Of a stretch of 64,000 nucleotides of DNA, positions 26,394-34,363 are shown piece by piece. The position numbers and the translations under genes were made by a program. Source of the DNA: SYLG01 sp965226945 (lineage in GTDB: Bacteria > Planctomycetota > Planctomycetia > Gemmatales > Gemmataceae); NCBI GenBank assembly GCA_965226945.1, contig OZ245717.1:7440001-7504000 (forward strand), given 5' to 3'. Numbering within the stretch: position 1 is the stretch's first letter; every line of letters begins with the position of its first letter. Below the pieces are notes generated by a model. It was not told the origin of the DNA. It was given only the letters and a program-made list of their open reading frames with translations, and made no database searches.

Positions 26394-28901
26394 ATGAATT
26401 CGCGCTCGCCTGACGAAGACTCCGAATCGACCCATGAGGTGCCGAGGATCATGCCGAACAAGCCGGCCGGCGACACGCTGCGGATGTCTTCCAAGGAAAG
26501 TGGGTCGAAAAACTACAGCGGCGAGAGCCTGACCTCCGATTCCACGATCAATTCTCAGGTCAATATTCCACCCATCAAAAGGTTGAGCGAAGCTCACTGG
26601 GAGGGCAAGACCCTCGGGCAGTACAAAGTTACGGGTATCCTTGGCAGCGGCGGCATGGGCGTCGTCCTCAAGGCCCACGACCCATTGATCGACCGCGAAG
26701 TTGCGATCAAGATCCTGCCCGACGATGTTGCCGCCAACCCCGCCACGCTCAATCGCTTTCTGTCCGAGGCGCGGGCCGCGGGCAAGCTCAATCACCCGAA
26801 CGTCACCTCGATCTATCAGATTGGCCAGGAGCAAGGGTACACCTTCCTCGTTCTGGAATATGTCCAGGGGGCCAATCTTGCCGACACGATCTCCGAAAAA
26901 GGGGCGTTTTCGGTGCTTGAAGCCACCCGCATCGCCATTGATGTCTGCAAGGGGTTGACGGCGGCCCACGAAGCCCAGTTGATCCATCGCGACATCAAGC
27001 CGGCCAATCTGTTGCGCGGTGCCGACAATGTCGTCAAGATCACCGATTTTGGCCTGGTGAAATCGGCCAATGCGAAAGCCCATGAAATCACCCAGGCCGG
27101 CGCGGTCGTGGGCACTCCCTATTTCATGAGCCCGGAGCAGTGCCAGTCTCAACCGCTCGATGGGCGCAGCGATGTTTACTCTCTGGGGGCCACGTATTAC
27201 TGCCTTTTGACCGGGCGGCAACCCTACCAAGATTCCGACAGCATCGTCAAAATCATGTTTTCTCATTGCCATGGCCCGGTGCCCGACCCGCGCCTGAGCA
27301 ATCACCGCATTCCCCCTGCCTGCGCGGCGATCATCCGCAAGGCGATGGCGAAGTCCGCCGCGGAGCGCTATGCCACCCCAGCGCTGATGCAGGCCGACCT
27401 CGAAATGGTGGCTGCCACCCTCTCGGGGGAAACGCCGATCCGTCTGCCGAGCCAGTCGCACGCAAATTTGTCTCCCGCTGGCGAGGAGCCCTCGACCGTG
27501 GCGCTGCAATCGCTGCCGCCACCCACCCATTCACGCATGATCCCGGCGATCAAGCCGATTCCCCTCAAGCCCCCCACGCCCAAATTCCCCTGGGGAATGG
27601 CGGGAACAGCCGCGGCTGCGTTTGTTGTCATCGGCGTACTGAGTTGGAAGATTCTATTCGGCGGGCCAGCCTCGCCACCCCCAGAGGATGGCAAAGGGGA
27701 GCAGCAGGCAAGCCAGGCAGGCGTTCCCGTCGCCAAGGGCGAACCAATCAAGGTCGGCATCCTTCATTCCGTCAGTGGAACGATGGCGGCGAGTTCCACC
27801 GTGGTGGTGGATGCGACGGTATTTGCCATCGAAGAAATCAATCAGGCGGGAGGCCTGCTTGGCAGGCCGATCAAGGCGGTCGTGGCCGATGGCCGCTCGC
27901 AGGATGAGGTATTTGCCAGCGAAGCCAGGCGCCTGATCACCGACGAAAAGGTGAGCAGTGTCTTTGGCTGCTGGACTTCTTCCAGTCGCAAAACGGTCAA
28001 GCCGATTTTCGAAGAGCTCGATCATCTGCTCCTCTACCCGCTGCAGTACGAGGGTTTGGAAACCTCGCCCAATATCTTCTACTTTGGCGCGGCCCCCAAC
28101 CAGCAGATCATCCCCGCGGTCGAGCATGCGCTCAAAACGATGGGGAAAAAGAAATTCTTTTTGATCGGATCGGATTATGTCTTTCCAAGAACTGCCAATG
28201 AAATCATTAAGGATGTGCTAAAAAAAGACGGTGGCTCAGTGGTCGGTGAAATGTACATCCGTCTGGGAGGCCAGGATGTGCAGCAGGCAGTCGATGCGAT
28301 TCGCAAGACCGCACCGGACATGATCCTGAACACGATCAATGGCGATACGAACACCGCCTTTTTCCGCGCGCTCAGGCAGGCGGGGATCACTGCGCAGAAG
28401 GTTCCCACCATGTCCTTTAGCGTGGGGGAACAGGAGCTTCGCCAGTACGACTTATCGCAGTTCGAAGGCGACTACGCCGCCTGGACCTATTTCCAAAGCA
28501 TTGACACTCCCGAAAACAAAGCGTTTGTCGAGCGGTTTCAGGCCAAATACCCGCAGCGGGTGATAACCGATCCGATGGAAGCGGCCTACTCCAGTGTGAA
28601 ATTGTGGGCCAAGGCGGTCGAGGCGGCCAAAACCGAAGAACCGAAGGCGGTGCGCCGCGCCTTGCTCAGTCAGAGATTCCTTGCACCCGGCGGCCCGATT
28701 CGGGTCGATTCCGATACGCAACATTGCTTCAAAACGCCAAGGCTTGGCCAGATTCAGATGAATGGGCAGTTCCGCATGATCTGGTCGACTCCAGAGCCAA
28801 CCGCGCCCGTGCCATTTCCCGCCTCGCGGACCACGAGCGAGTGGAAAGCGTTTCTGGTGGATCTTTACACCGCCTATGGCAACCACTGGTCGGCCAATTA
28901 A
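26394..28901 (+). CDS. Receptor serine/threonine kinase fused to a UrtA-like urea/amide-binding domain
   Basis: Residues 74-345 are a Hanks-type kinase: glycine loop GSGGMGVV, K106 in VAIKIL, HRDIKPANL at 198-206, DFG at 218-220, and GTPYFMSPEQ. One TM helix spans about 400-422. Residues 451-835 form a type 1 periplasmic-binding fold: VGILHSVSGTMAASS, IEEINQAGGLLGRPIKAVVADG, VFGCWTSSSRKTVKPIFEE, LLYPLQYEGLE and YFGAAPNQQIIPAVE. These blocks match the urea ABC transporter binding protein UrtA and its amide-binding relatives FmdD/AmiC. The layout predicts a cytoplasmic kinase controlled by an external ligand, probably urea or a short amide. No transporter genes are adjacent. Alternative ATG starts at 26451 and 26484 cannot be excluded. 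I believe similar fusions are annotated in other Gemmataceae. Confidence 0.9.
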   Translation: MNSRSPDEDSESTHEVPRIMPNKPAGDTLRMSSKESGSKNYSGESLTSDSTINSQVNIPPIKRLSEAHWEGKTLGQYKVTGILGSGGMGVVLKAHDPLIDREVAIKILPDDVAANPATLNRFLSEARAAGKLNHPNVTSIYQIGQEQGYTFLVLEYVQGANLADTISEKGAFSVLEATRIAIDVCKGLTAAHEAQLIHRDIKPANLLRGADNVVKITDFGLVKSANAKAHEITQAGAVVGTPYFMSPEQCQSQPLDGRSDVYSLGATYYCLLTGRQPYQDSDSIVKIMFSHCHGPVPDPRLSNHRIPPACAAIIRKAMAKSAAERYATPALMQADLEMVAATLSGETPIRLPSQSHANLSPAGEEPSTVALQSLPPPTHSRMIPAIKPIPLKPPTPKFPWGMAGTAAAAFVVIGVLSWKILFGGPASPPPEDGKGEQQASQAGVPVAKGEPIKVGILHSVSGTMAASSTVVVDATVFAIEEINQAGGLLGRPIKAVVADGRSQDEVFASEARRLITDEKVSSVFGCWTSSSRKTVKPIFEELDHLLLYPLQYEGLETSPNIFYFGAAPNQQIIPAVEHALKTMGKKKFFLIGSDYVFPRTANEIIKDVLKKDGGSVVGEMYIRLGGQDVQQAVDAIRKTAPDMILNTINGDTNTAFFRALRQAGITAQKVPTMSFSVGEQELRQYDLSQFEGDYAAWTYFQSIDTPENKAFVERFQAKYPQRVITDPMEAAYSSVKLWAKAVEAAKTEEPKAVRRALLSQRFLAPGGPIRVDSDTQHCFKTPRLGQIQMNGQFRMIWSTPEPTAPVPFPASRTTSEWKAFLVDLYTAYGNHWSAN

Positions 28902-29256
28902 ATTCTCCGCTTCTCAGGCTGGCGCTTTCTCTCTCCTGCAATTCAACAGCTGGTCCGCCCGTGCGAGCCTCGGTTGCGGCCGAGGATTTCATGTCGGGCA
29001 CTTCGCAACGTTTACCTTTTGCTAGGATCTTCATGCGTTCAGCTTGATTGAGCTAATTAAAAGCAAGTTGATCAATTTTCGCGAACATTTGAAAGTAAAC
29101 TAAGTTGATCGCTTTTTGGTGCTGAAAAACACGATTGTTTTTTCTGGTTTTTCCACATCCTTTCGATTACAACAACTTTCGCGTGGGCGGTTTCGTTCGA
29201 TCGCTTGGGTCCTTGCCGGCGCGAGCCAAACCAAAAAGCGGGGGAGAACTGGTTCC
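28902..29256. other. Intergenic region with AAGTTGATC direct repeats
   Basis: This 355-bp gap upstream of the DUF1264 gene is AT-rich in its second half. The 9-mer AAGTTGATC occurs at 29065-29073 and 29102-29110, 37 bp apart in the same orientation. They could be regulator sites or chance. No gene is seen. Confidence 0.3.
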
Positions 29257-29970
29257 ATGGATCGCAGAAAAATGATGGGGGCCTTGGGTGGACTTGGGGC
29301 GGGCATTCCGTTGGCGGGAGCGGCGAACGCTGCCGGGCATGGTAATGCCACGGGTCCCACGGGACCGATGACCGGTCCCCATGCCCATTTCTGCGGCATT
29401 CACATGGCCAAGAAAAACCCCAAGCTGCAGTTCATCACCCAGCATTACTGCGCGGCGCACTCCAAGTCGGGCCAGGACGACATGTTTCAATGCGTGCTTT
29501 TCGATTCGACGGCGGGCAATGCCAAGCTCCTGGGGGTGGAATACCTCATCTCCGAAGCGATGTATCGAAATCTTCCCGACGAGGAGAAGAAATACTGGCA
29601 TGCCCACACCTATGAGGTGCTTGGCGGCGGGCTGATTGCTCCAGCCATGACCCCCGATGACGAAATGAAATTCATGAAGATGGTGCTGCCGATGTGGGGC
29701 AAGGCCTGGCACACCTGGCCTGACCCGGAAACGGTCGTGCCGATGGGAGAGCCGATGCTCATCTGGTCGCTGATGGGCGACGGCCAGGTGGACCCCAAGC
29801 TGATCAAGGAGCGCGACACAAAATTCAAGGTCTCGGAAAAGGCAATCCGCGCGAAACGGGCCAAGGAAATCGGCATGGCCCCTCCCCAGGTTTCCGCCCC
29901 CAAGGATTACGACACCATCGGCCGCCAGTGGACCGATTCGGGGGAGGATAAGCCGACCACGCTTCCCTGA
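29257..29970 (+). CDS. Exported DUF1264 (OBAP-like) protein
   Basis: ATG 29257, with GGGGGAG 11-16 nt upstream, gives a 237-residue protein beginning MDRRKMMGALGGLGAGIPLAGAANA, a short Tat-like or Sec signal. The mature part has HFCGIHMAKKNPKLQFITQHYCAA, FQCVLFDSTAGNAKLLGVEYLISEAMYRNLPDEEKKYWHAHTYEVLGGGLIAP. This is the conserved core of DUF1264, the family of plant oil body-associated protein 1. The biochemical role of bacterial members is unknown. Conserved His and Cys residues (HxxC-like HFCGIH, HYC, WHAH) could bind metal, which is inference. An intrinsic terminator follows, then the group II intron. Confidence 0.8.
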   Translation: MDRRKMMGALGGLGAGIPLAGAANAAGHGNATGPTGPMTGPHAHFCGIHMAKKNPKLQFITQHYCAAHSKSGQDDMFQCVLFDSTAGNAKLLGVEYLISEAMYRNLPDEEKKYWHAHTYEVLGGGLIAPAMTPDDEMKFMKMVLPMWGKAWHTWPDPETVVPMGEPMLIWSLMGDGQVDPKLIKERDTKFKVSEKAIRAKRAKEIGMAPPQVSAPKDYDTIGRQWTDSGEDKPTTLP

Positions 29971-30037
29971 TTTTGCCGAGACGTGCAGTTTTCTCGCTCG
30001 ACTTTCTTGGTCCGTCACCCGGACCGGCAGCGGCCAG

Positions 30038-30068
30038 AGCCCAAATCGATTCCGATTTGGGCTTTTTT
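30038..30068 (+). terminator. Intrinsic terminator next to the group II intron
   Basis: An 11-bp stem (30038-30048 with 30053-30063) with an ATTC loop is followed by a T tract (30063-30068). It ends the DUF1264 gene and lies 4 bp before the intron's 5' end, the target arrangement known for class C group II introns. Confidence 0.88.
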
Positions 30069-30072
30069 CTTG

Positions 30073-31992
30073 GTGCGCCAGGCATGTTGTGTATCCAGGA
30101 GGTGTAAGTTCTCCGCGGGCCTAAATGACAGGAACCGCAAGGCCTAGCAAGGGTGCCCACCGCGAGGTGGGATCTGAAGGAAGCGAAAGCCGCAACTCGG
30201 ATTCGACGTACAGGAACCGGATATAAGGCCGTCGTGTTGGGGTAAACCGGCCATGGACGGGACAGCCCAAAAGTCATTCGGACAACACGAAGGTACATCC
30301 GGCGAACGCCGAGGGAAGGATACACGAATTACCCTGGGAGATCTCTCGCTCTGTCGGCAACGACTACCGTGGTGGAGACATCGGGGGAAGGAACGGGAGA
30401 AGTCAGCAGAGGCCATAGTAGCCAAGGTTGGTGGCTGCCAAGCCATCGATGAGGCGAAGGGCCGAATTTCTTAGGTCAAGGACAAGTATTGGGACATTCG
30501 ATGGGGACAGAGCAGCAGCAAGGCGGGTTGCCTAAGCCAACGCCCGAGGAGGGGTGGAAGGTGGACTCGTGCCACGACGCAACTGGCAACGGCGGAACCG
30601 AAGCTGGAGCGGACGAGGAGTTGCAAGCCCGATCGGCATGCGAACCAGGACGAGCCTTGATGGAACGCATGATGGAGGAGATATGTGAGCTAGACAATCT
30701 GGATCGAGCACTCAAACGGGTCAAGGGGAACAAGGGCAAGCCAGGTGTGGATGGCATGACCGTCTACGAATTGGAAGCCTGGTTCACCAAGCATGGCAAA
30801 GAACTGACAGATGCACTGTTGACGGGAACTTACCAACCGGCTCGGGTCCTTGGGGTGGAAATCCCCAAGCCCGACGGAGGGAAACGCCTTCTGGGCATAC
30901 CCACGGTAGTGGACCGGCTGGTGCAGCAGGCAATTCTCCAAGTGTTGGATCCGCTGCTCGATCCCACCTTTTCGGACTCAAGCTACGGATTTCGGCGCAA
31001 CCGCAGTGCGCATGATGCTCTGCTTCAAGCGTCGGAATATGTGGCCGAGGGCCGCGTCATCGTGGTAGATATTGACTTGGAGAAGTTCTTCGACCGTGTC
31101 AATCACGACATCCTGATGTACCGGCTGGCCCGACGCATCGGCGACAAACGCCTTCTGAAGTTGATCCGCCGATTCCTTCAATCGGGGATGATGCTTGAGG
31201 GGGTACACATCGACCGAACGGAAGGGACCCCGCAAGGTGGCCCGCTATCGCCACTTTTGGCGAACCTACTTTTGGATGAATTGGACAAGGAACTGGAGAG
31301 TCGCGGGCACAAGTTCTGCCGATATGCCGACGATTGCAACATCTATGTTCACTCGATGGCGGCGGGAGAAAGGGTGTTCGAATCGATAACCCGGTTCCTG
31401 GAGGAAAGACTCAGACTGCGAGTCAATCGGGAGAAAAGCGAGGTGGCGTTCGTAGAGGAACGCAAATTTCTCGGCCACCGACTCCTGAGAGGCGGCAGAA
31501 TGGGGATTTCGCCAAAGAATCTGAAACGGGTCAAAGAACGCATCCGGGAAATCACTGGGCGGAATCGAGGAGTCGAGCTCGCCAAGGTGATCCGAGAGTT
31601 GAATACTGCCCTAATCGGCTGGGTGGCCTACTTCCGCTATGCGGCATGTAAAAGCCATTTGGGAGATTTGGACCAATGGATACGCCGGAAACTGCGATGC
31701 TTCCGAATGCGGCAGTGTAAACGGACCAAGCCCATAGTGGACTTCCTTGTCTCGCTTGGGGTACCCAGTACCACTGCGTGGTGCACGGCCCTCTCGGGCA
31801 AGGGCTGGTGGAGATTGGCTGGAAGCCCTGGCGCAACCATGGCCATGACAAACCGGTGGTTCAGTACTCTGGGTCTCGTGACACTCACCCAAAGGCATGC
31901 GGCGTTAAACGCCTGAGGAAAACCGCCGGATACCACTGAGTACGTCCGGTGGTGTGGGAGGACGGGGGGAGCAATCCCCCCTCCTACCCGAT
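30073..31992 (+). mobile_element. Class C group II intron, complete
   Basis: The 5' end is assigned to GTGCGCC at 30073, matching the GUGYG consensus. The 3' end is assigned to CCCGAT at 31992. Domain V lies around 31923-31952: CCGCCGGA pairs with TCCGGTGG, giving a CGC catalytic triad with a G-U wobble, a two-base CG bulge and a short UAC/GUA upper stem. Domain VI spans about 31957-31989, with AGGA/TCCU and GGGGGG/CCCCCC pairing and a bulged A seven bases from the 3' end as branch point. Length is 1920 bp and the reverse transcriptase sits in domain IV. Position after a terminator and absence of an endonuclease domain point to class C. Confidence 0.88.
30501..31916 (+). CDS. ltrA: Group II intron reverse transcriptase/maturase
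   Basis: The protein binds and splices its host intron RNA and copies it into DNA during retrohoming. It has the reverse transcriptase blocks IPKPDGGKRLLGIPTVVDRLVQQA, SSYGFRRNRSAHDAL, VDIDLEKFFDRVNHD, GTPQGGPLSPLLANLLLDELD and the catalytic YADD in FCRYADDCNIYV. The RT domain is followed by a maturase X/GIIM domain (LIGWVAYFRYAACKSHLGDLDQWIRRKLR). No HNH endonuclease is present, as expected for class C. ATG 30501 or the in-frame TTG 30489 starts it. The frame is intact, so the element may be active. Confidence 0.95.
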   Translation: MGTEQQQGGLPKPTPEEGWKVDSCHDATGNGGTEAGADEELQARSACEPGRALMERMMEEICELDNLDRALKRVKGNKGKPGVDGMTVYELEAWFTKHGKELTDALLTGTYQPARVLGVEIPKPDGGKRLLGIPTVVDRLVQQAILQVLDPLLDPTFSDSSYGFRRNRSAHDALLQASEYVAEGRVIVVDIDLEKFFDRVNHDILMYRLARRIGDKRLLKLIRRFLQSGMMLEGVHIDRTEGTPQGGPLSPLLANLLLDELDKELESRGHKFCRYADDCNIYVHSMAAGERVFESITRFLEERLRLRVNREKSEVAFVEERKFLGHRLLRGGRMGISPKNLKRVKERIREITGRNRGVELAKVIRELNTALIGWVAYFRYAACKSHLGDLDQWIRRKLRCFRMRQCKRTKPIVDFLVSLGVPSTTAWCTALSGKGWWRLAGSPGATMAMTNRWFSTLGLVTLTQRHAALNA

Positions 31993-32128
31993 GGTTTCTT
32001 CCGAATTCTTTCGATTTCTATTTGTCCTTTTTGTCATTTGATTGGCCTTGCTCCCTGAATTGCGCCGAAGTGATAATCGCCCAGATGGTCCCGTTCGTCC
32101 CCAAGACGAATCGTGGGCTTCATGGGGA

Positions 32129-33031
32129 ATGGCGAAATTGGCGACTAAAGCGCCTGGTCGGCTGACCGGCATGGTTGTCGCGCGAAGTACGCCTGTAATG
32201 GGGAGCATGGAAGCTCTGATGGGCAAATCGGCGGGGAAGACCAGGGCACTTTCGGCGCCGCGCCGCTTGATTGTGGATCTCCTTCACTTCGCCAAGCGTG
32301 TTCCCTCCATTCCAGTGGAACGCACGTTTCATTTGGGCCCCCTTGGGGAGGCTCGCGGGCGAACCTCTCCGGCTCCAAGCTGGACCTGCTTGTTTCTGAA
32401 AGCGTTTGGCCTGCTTGCGCGGGAATTTCCCGAATTGCGCACAAGTTACTTGTCGGCGCCTTATCCTCGGCTTTTTGAACACGAGGGCTCGGTTGCCTCC
32501 CTGGCGATGGAAAAGCTGATTGGCGGGGAGAACGCCATCCTCTTCCTCAAGCTGCGCGAACCGGAAGCGATGACGCTCAAGGAAATTCACGACAAAATTC
32601 AGACGGCGAAGCAGCAAAATCCCGAGCAAAACGCCAATTTCCGCTTGGCCCTGGGAATTTCACGACTCCCGGTGTTTTTGCGACGTCTTCTATGGTGGGT
32701 CACCTTGGAATGGTCGGGGCCTTGGCGCGCGCGCAAATTTGGGACTTTTGGGGTCACCTCTTACGGCGCCCTGGGAGCCGATTCGCTCCACCCGCTTTCC
32801 CCCTTGACCGCAACGCTGAATTTTGGCCCAATTTCGTCACAGGGATCGGTGCGGGTGCGGATCATCTATGACCATCGCGTTTGCGATGGCGCTCAGGTGG
32901 CCCGGGCCTTGACGCGCCTGGAAGCGATTCTGCTGGGCGAAATCCGCCAGGAATTGCAAAAGGAATGCGAAGCCAACACGGGAAATCCCCCGGACTCGGG
33001 TTCGATGAATCGACATAAGGTGAGCGCATGA
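32129..33031 (+). CDS. 2-oxoacid dehydrogenase E2-like acyltransferase, catalytic domain only
   Basis: The C-terminal VRIIYDHRVCDGAQVARAL is the HxxxDG active site of dihydrolipoamide acyltransferases and of the related CoA acyltransferase fold, with catalytic His and Asp. TFGVTSYGALGADSLHPLSPLTATLNFGPI corresponds to the conserved strand before it. No lipoyl domain or E1-binding domain is present, so it cannot be an ordinary pyruvate dehydrogenase E2. Family relatives of this kind act as free-standing acyltransferases. ATG 32129 is a guess; the frame is open to a TTG at 32042 and other ATGs follow at 32171 and 32192. The stop overlaps the methyltransferase start as ATGA, so the two genes are one operon. 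Confidence 0.72.
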   Translation: MAKLATKAPGRLTGMVVARSTPVMGSMEALMGKSAGKTRALSAPRRLIVDLLHFAKRVPSIPVERTFHLGPLGEARGRTSPAPSWTCLFLKAFGLLAREFPELRTSYLSAPYPRLFEHEGSVASLAMEKLIGGENAILFLKLREPEAMTLKEIHDKIQTAKQQNPEQNANFRLALGISRLPVFLRRLLWWVTLEWSGPWRARKFGTFGVTSYGALGADSLHPLSPLTATLNFGPISSQGSVRVRIIYDHRVCDGAQVARALTRLEAILLGEIRQELQKECEANTGNPPDSGSMNRHKVSA

Positions 33032-33822
33032 CGAAGGCGGATACGAATTTGTGGCATCAGGACGAATCGGCCCGGGCGTTCTGGGATCAGCACCATGGCC
33101 GCCCTTATGGCCAACTGCTGCAAGACACGGTGAGCTGGTCTGAAGTGAAGGCCGGGGAAAACTGGCTCGATATCGGCTGTGGCGGCGGTCAGCTTACCGC
33201 CGGCCTTTACCGGATGAGTCAGGGGAAAGTCGGCAAGATCGTCGCGACCGATTGCGCGGCGGCCAACACGCAGGCGATTGCCAAGTTGCGCTCCAAGTTC
33301 GGTCTCGAGCGCGAACCGGAGCGCCTTACCTTCTCCCAGCTTGACCTGAGTAAGGGGCTCCCCGAATTTGCCGATCAGTCATTCGACGGCATCGTCGCCG
33401 GGCTGTCGCTTTCGTATGCCGAGTCAAAGAACCCCACCACGGGCGCCTATGACGATTTTGCCTTCAAGCGCATCTTCCGCGAAATTCGGCGGGTCTTGAA
33501 GCCGGGCGGCCGCCTGGTCTTTTCGATCAATGTTCCCGAACCGAATTTCTGGTCGATCTTCTGGAAGTCGCTTTGGCCTCCAGGACGCTGGGGCAAGCCA
33601 TTTCGTCTGCTAAAAAATAGCTGGGAAATGCAAAAAGTGGGCAAGTGGCTCAAGGAAGAGGCGCGACGCGGCCGTTTCCACTACCTGCCGATCAACGGTC
33701 TGCTCGAAGTGCTCAAGGAAGCCGGGCTGGAGAAATTGGAATGGAAACTTTCCTACGCCAACCAGGCCTATGTCGTGCGGGCGTTTAAACCAACGAGTGA
33801 AAGCAAAACCCAGGCGGCGTAG
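33028..33822 (+). CDS. Class I SAM-dependent methyltransferase
   Basis: This 264-residue protein has the Rossmann-type motif I WLDIGCGGGQLTAGLYRM, motif II region KIVATDCAAANTQAIAKL, and DQSFDGIVAGLSLSYAE with IRRVLKPGGRLVFSIN, the pattern of UbiE/Coq5-like small-molecule methyltransferases. Its start overlaps the stop of the acyltransferase gene, so both products probably act on the same small molecule. The substrate is unknown. A terminator with a T tract follows at 33851-33896. Confidence 0.85.
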   Translation: MTKADTNLWHQDESARAFWDQHHGRPYGQLLQDTVSWSEVKAGENWLDIGCGGGQLTAGLYRMSQGKVGKIVATDCAAANTQAIAKLRSKFGLEREPERLTFSQLDLSKGLPEFADQSFDGIVAGLSLSYAESKNPTTGAYDDFAFKRIFREIRRVLKPGGRLVFSINVPEPNFWSIFWKSLWPPGRWGKPFRLLKNSWEMQKVGKWLKEEARRGRFHYLPINGLLEVLKEAGLEKLEWKLSYANQAYVVRAFKPTSESKTQAA

Positions 33823-33850
33823 GGCCCGCAATTTGGTTGAGATCCTTCGG

Positions 33851-33896
33851 ACCCCTCCAAGTTCCTTCTGGAATCGCGAGGGGTTTGCTTTTTTTA
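33851..33896 (+). terminator. Terminator of the acyltransferase-methyltransferase operon
   Basis: The outer stem ACCCCTC/GAGGGGT (33851-33857 with 33878-33884) encloses a TTCC/GGAA inner stem and is followed by TTGC and seven T. Confidence 0.7.
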
Positions 33897-34295
33897 CCTT
33901 GCACGCCCTGATTTGGGACGAGTTTGACGAGGGTGCGCCTTTTGAACTTCGAGCAGAAGAACCACTTCTTCTCGTTTCCAATAGAGCTTCTGCACCTCTG
34001 AGCGAATAGTCTCCGGTTGCAAACATCGAGCCGTTTCGTGCTCGAGTGCAACTACCCAACATGCCGGTCTGGCTTGATTCCGATTGGCATGTGTTCTTGC
34101 CCCTTGAGCGAACCTACCGGACGGCCTGGGACGTCTGCCCTCAGGACTTTCGCCAGTTCGTAGAACTTGGCAAACTGCCCGATGAGCCTGCATCTTGAAA
34201 ATGGGTAAAGTGAATTGGAAAATTTGAAACGGATTATATTTCCGGGTAAATATTAGTTGCTGATAGTATCATTGAATAATGGTATTTTATATAAA

Positions 34296-34334
34296 CAAAA
34301 GATCCCTGCTCGACGAAGCGTCGAGCAGGGATCT
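34296..34334 (-). terminator. Terminator of the FG-GAP gene
   Basis: A perfect 16-bp stem (34300-34315 with 34319-34334) with an AAG loop lies 30 bp past the FG-GAP stop and is followed on the minus strand by TTTTGTTTAT. Confidence 0.85.
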
Positions 34335-34363
34335 GGTCACTCAAGACCGTAGTGATCAAGTGT

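Larger units (their letters stand above)
33823..34363. other. Intergenic region, 541 bp, possible small ORF
   Basis: Two terminators bound this gap (33851-33896 plus, 34296-34334 minus). A 45-codon frame on the plus strand, ATG 34061 to TGA 34198, reads MPVWLDSDWHVFLPLERTY at its start and looks protein-like in composition. It has no ribosome site and I do not recognise it. It may be a gene remnant. The last 100 bases are AT-rich. Confidence 0.35.

Noticed and set aside
30253..30474. A short open frame inside the intron upstream of the RT gene
   Set aside because: This part of the element is structured ribozyme RNA (domains I-III), and the frame has no protein-like features.
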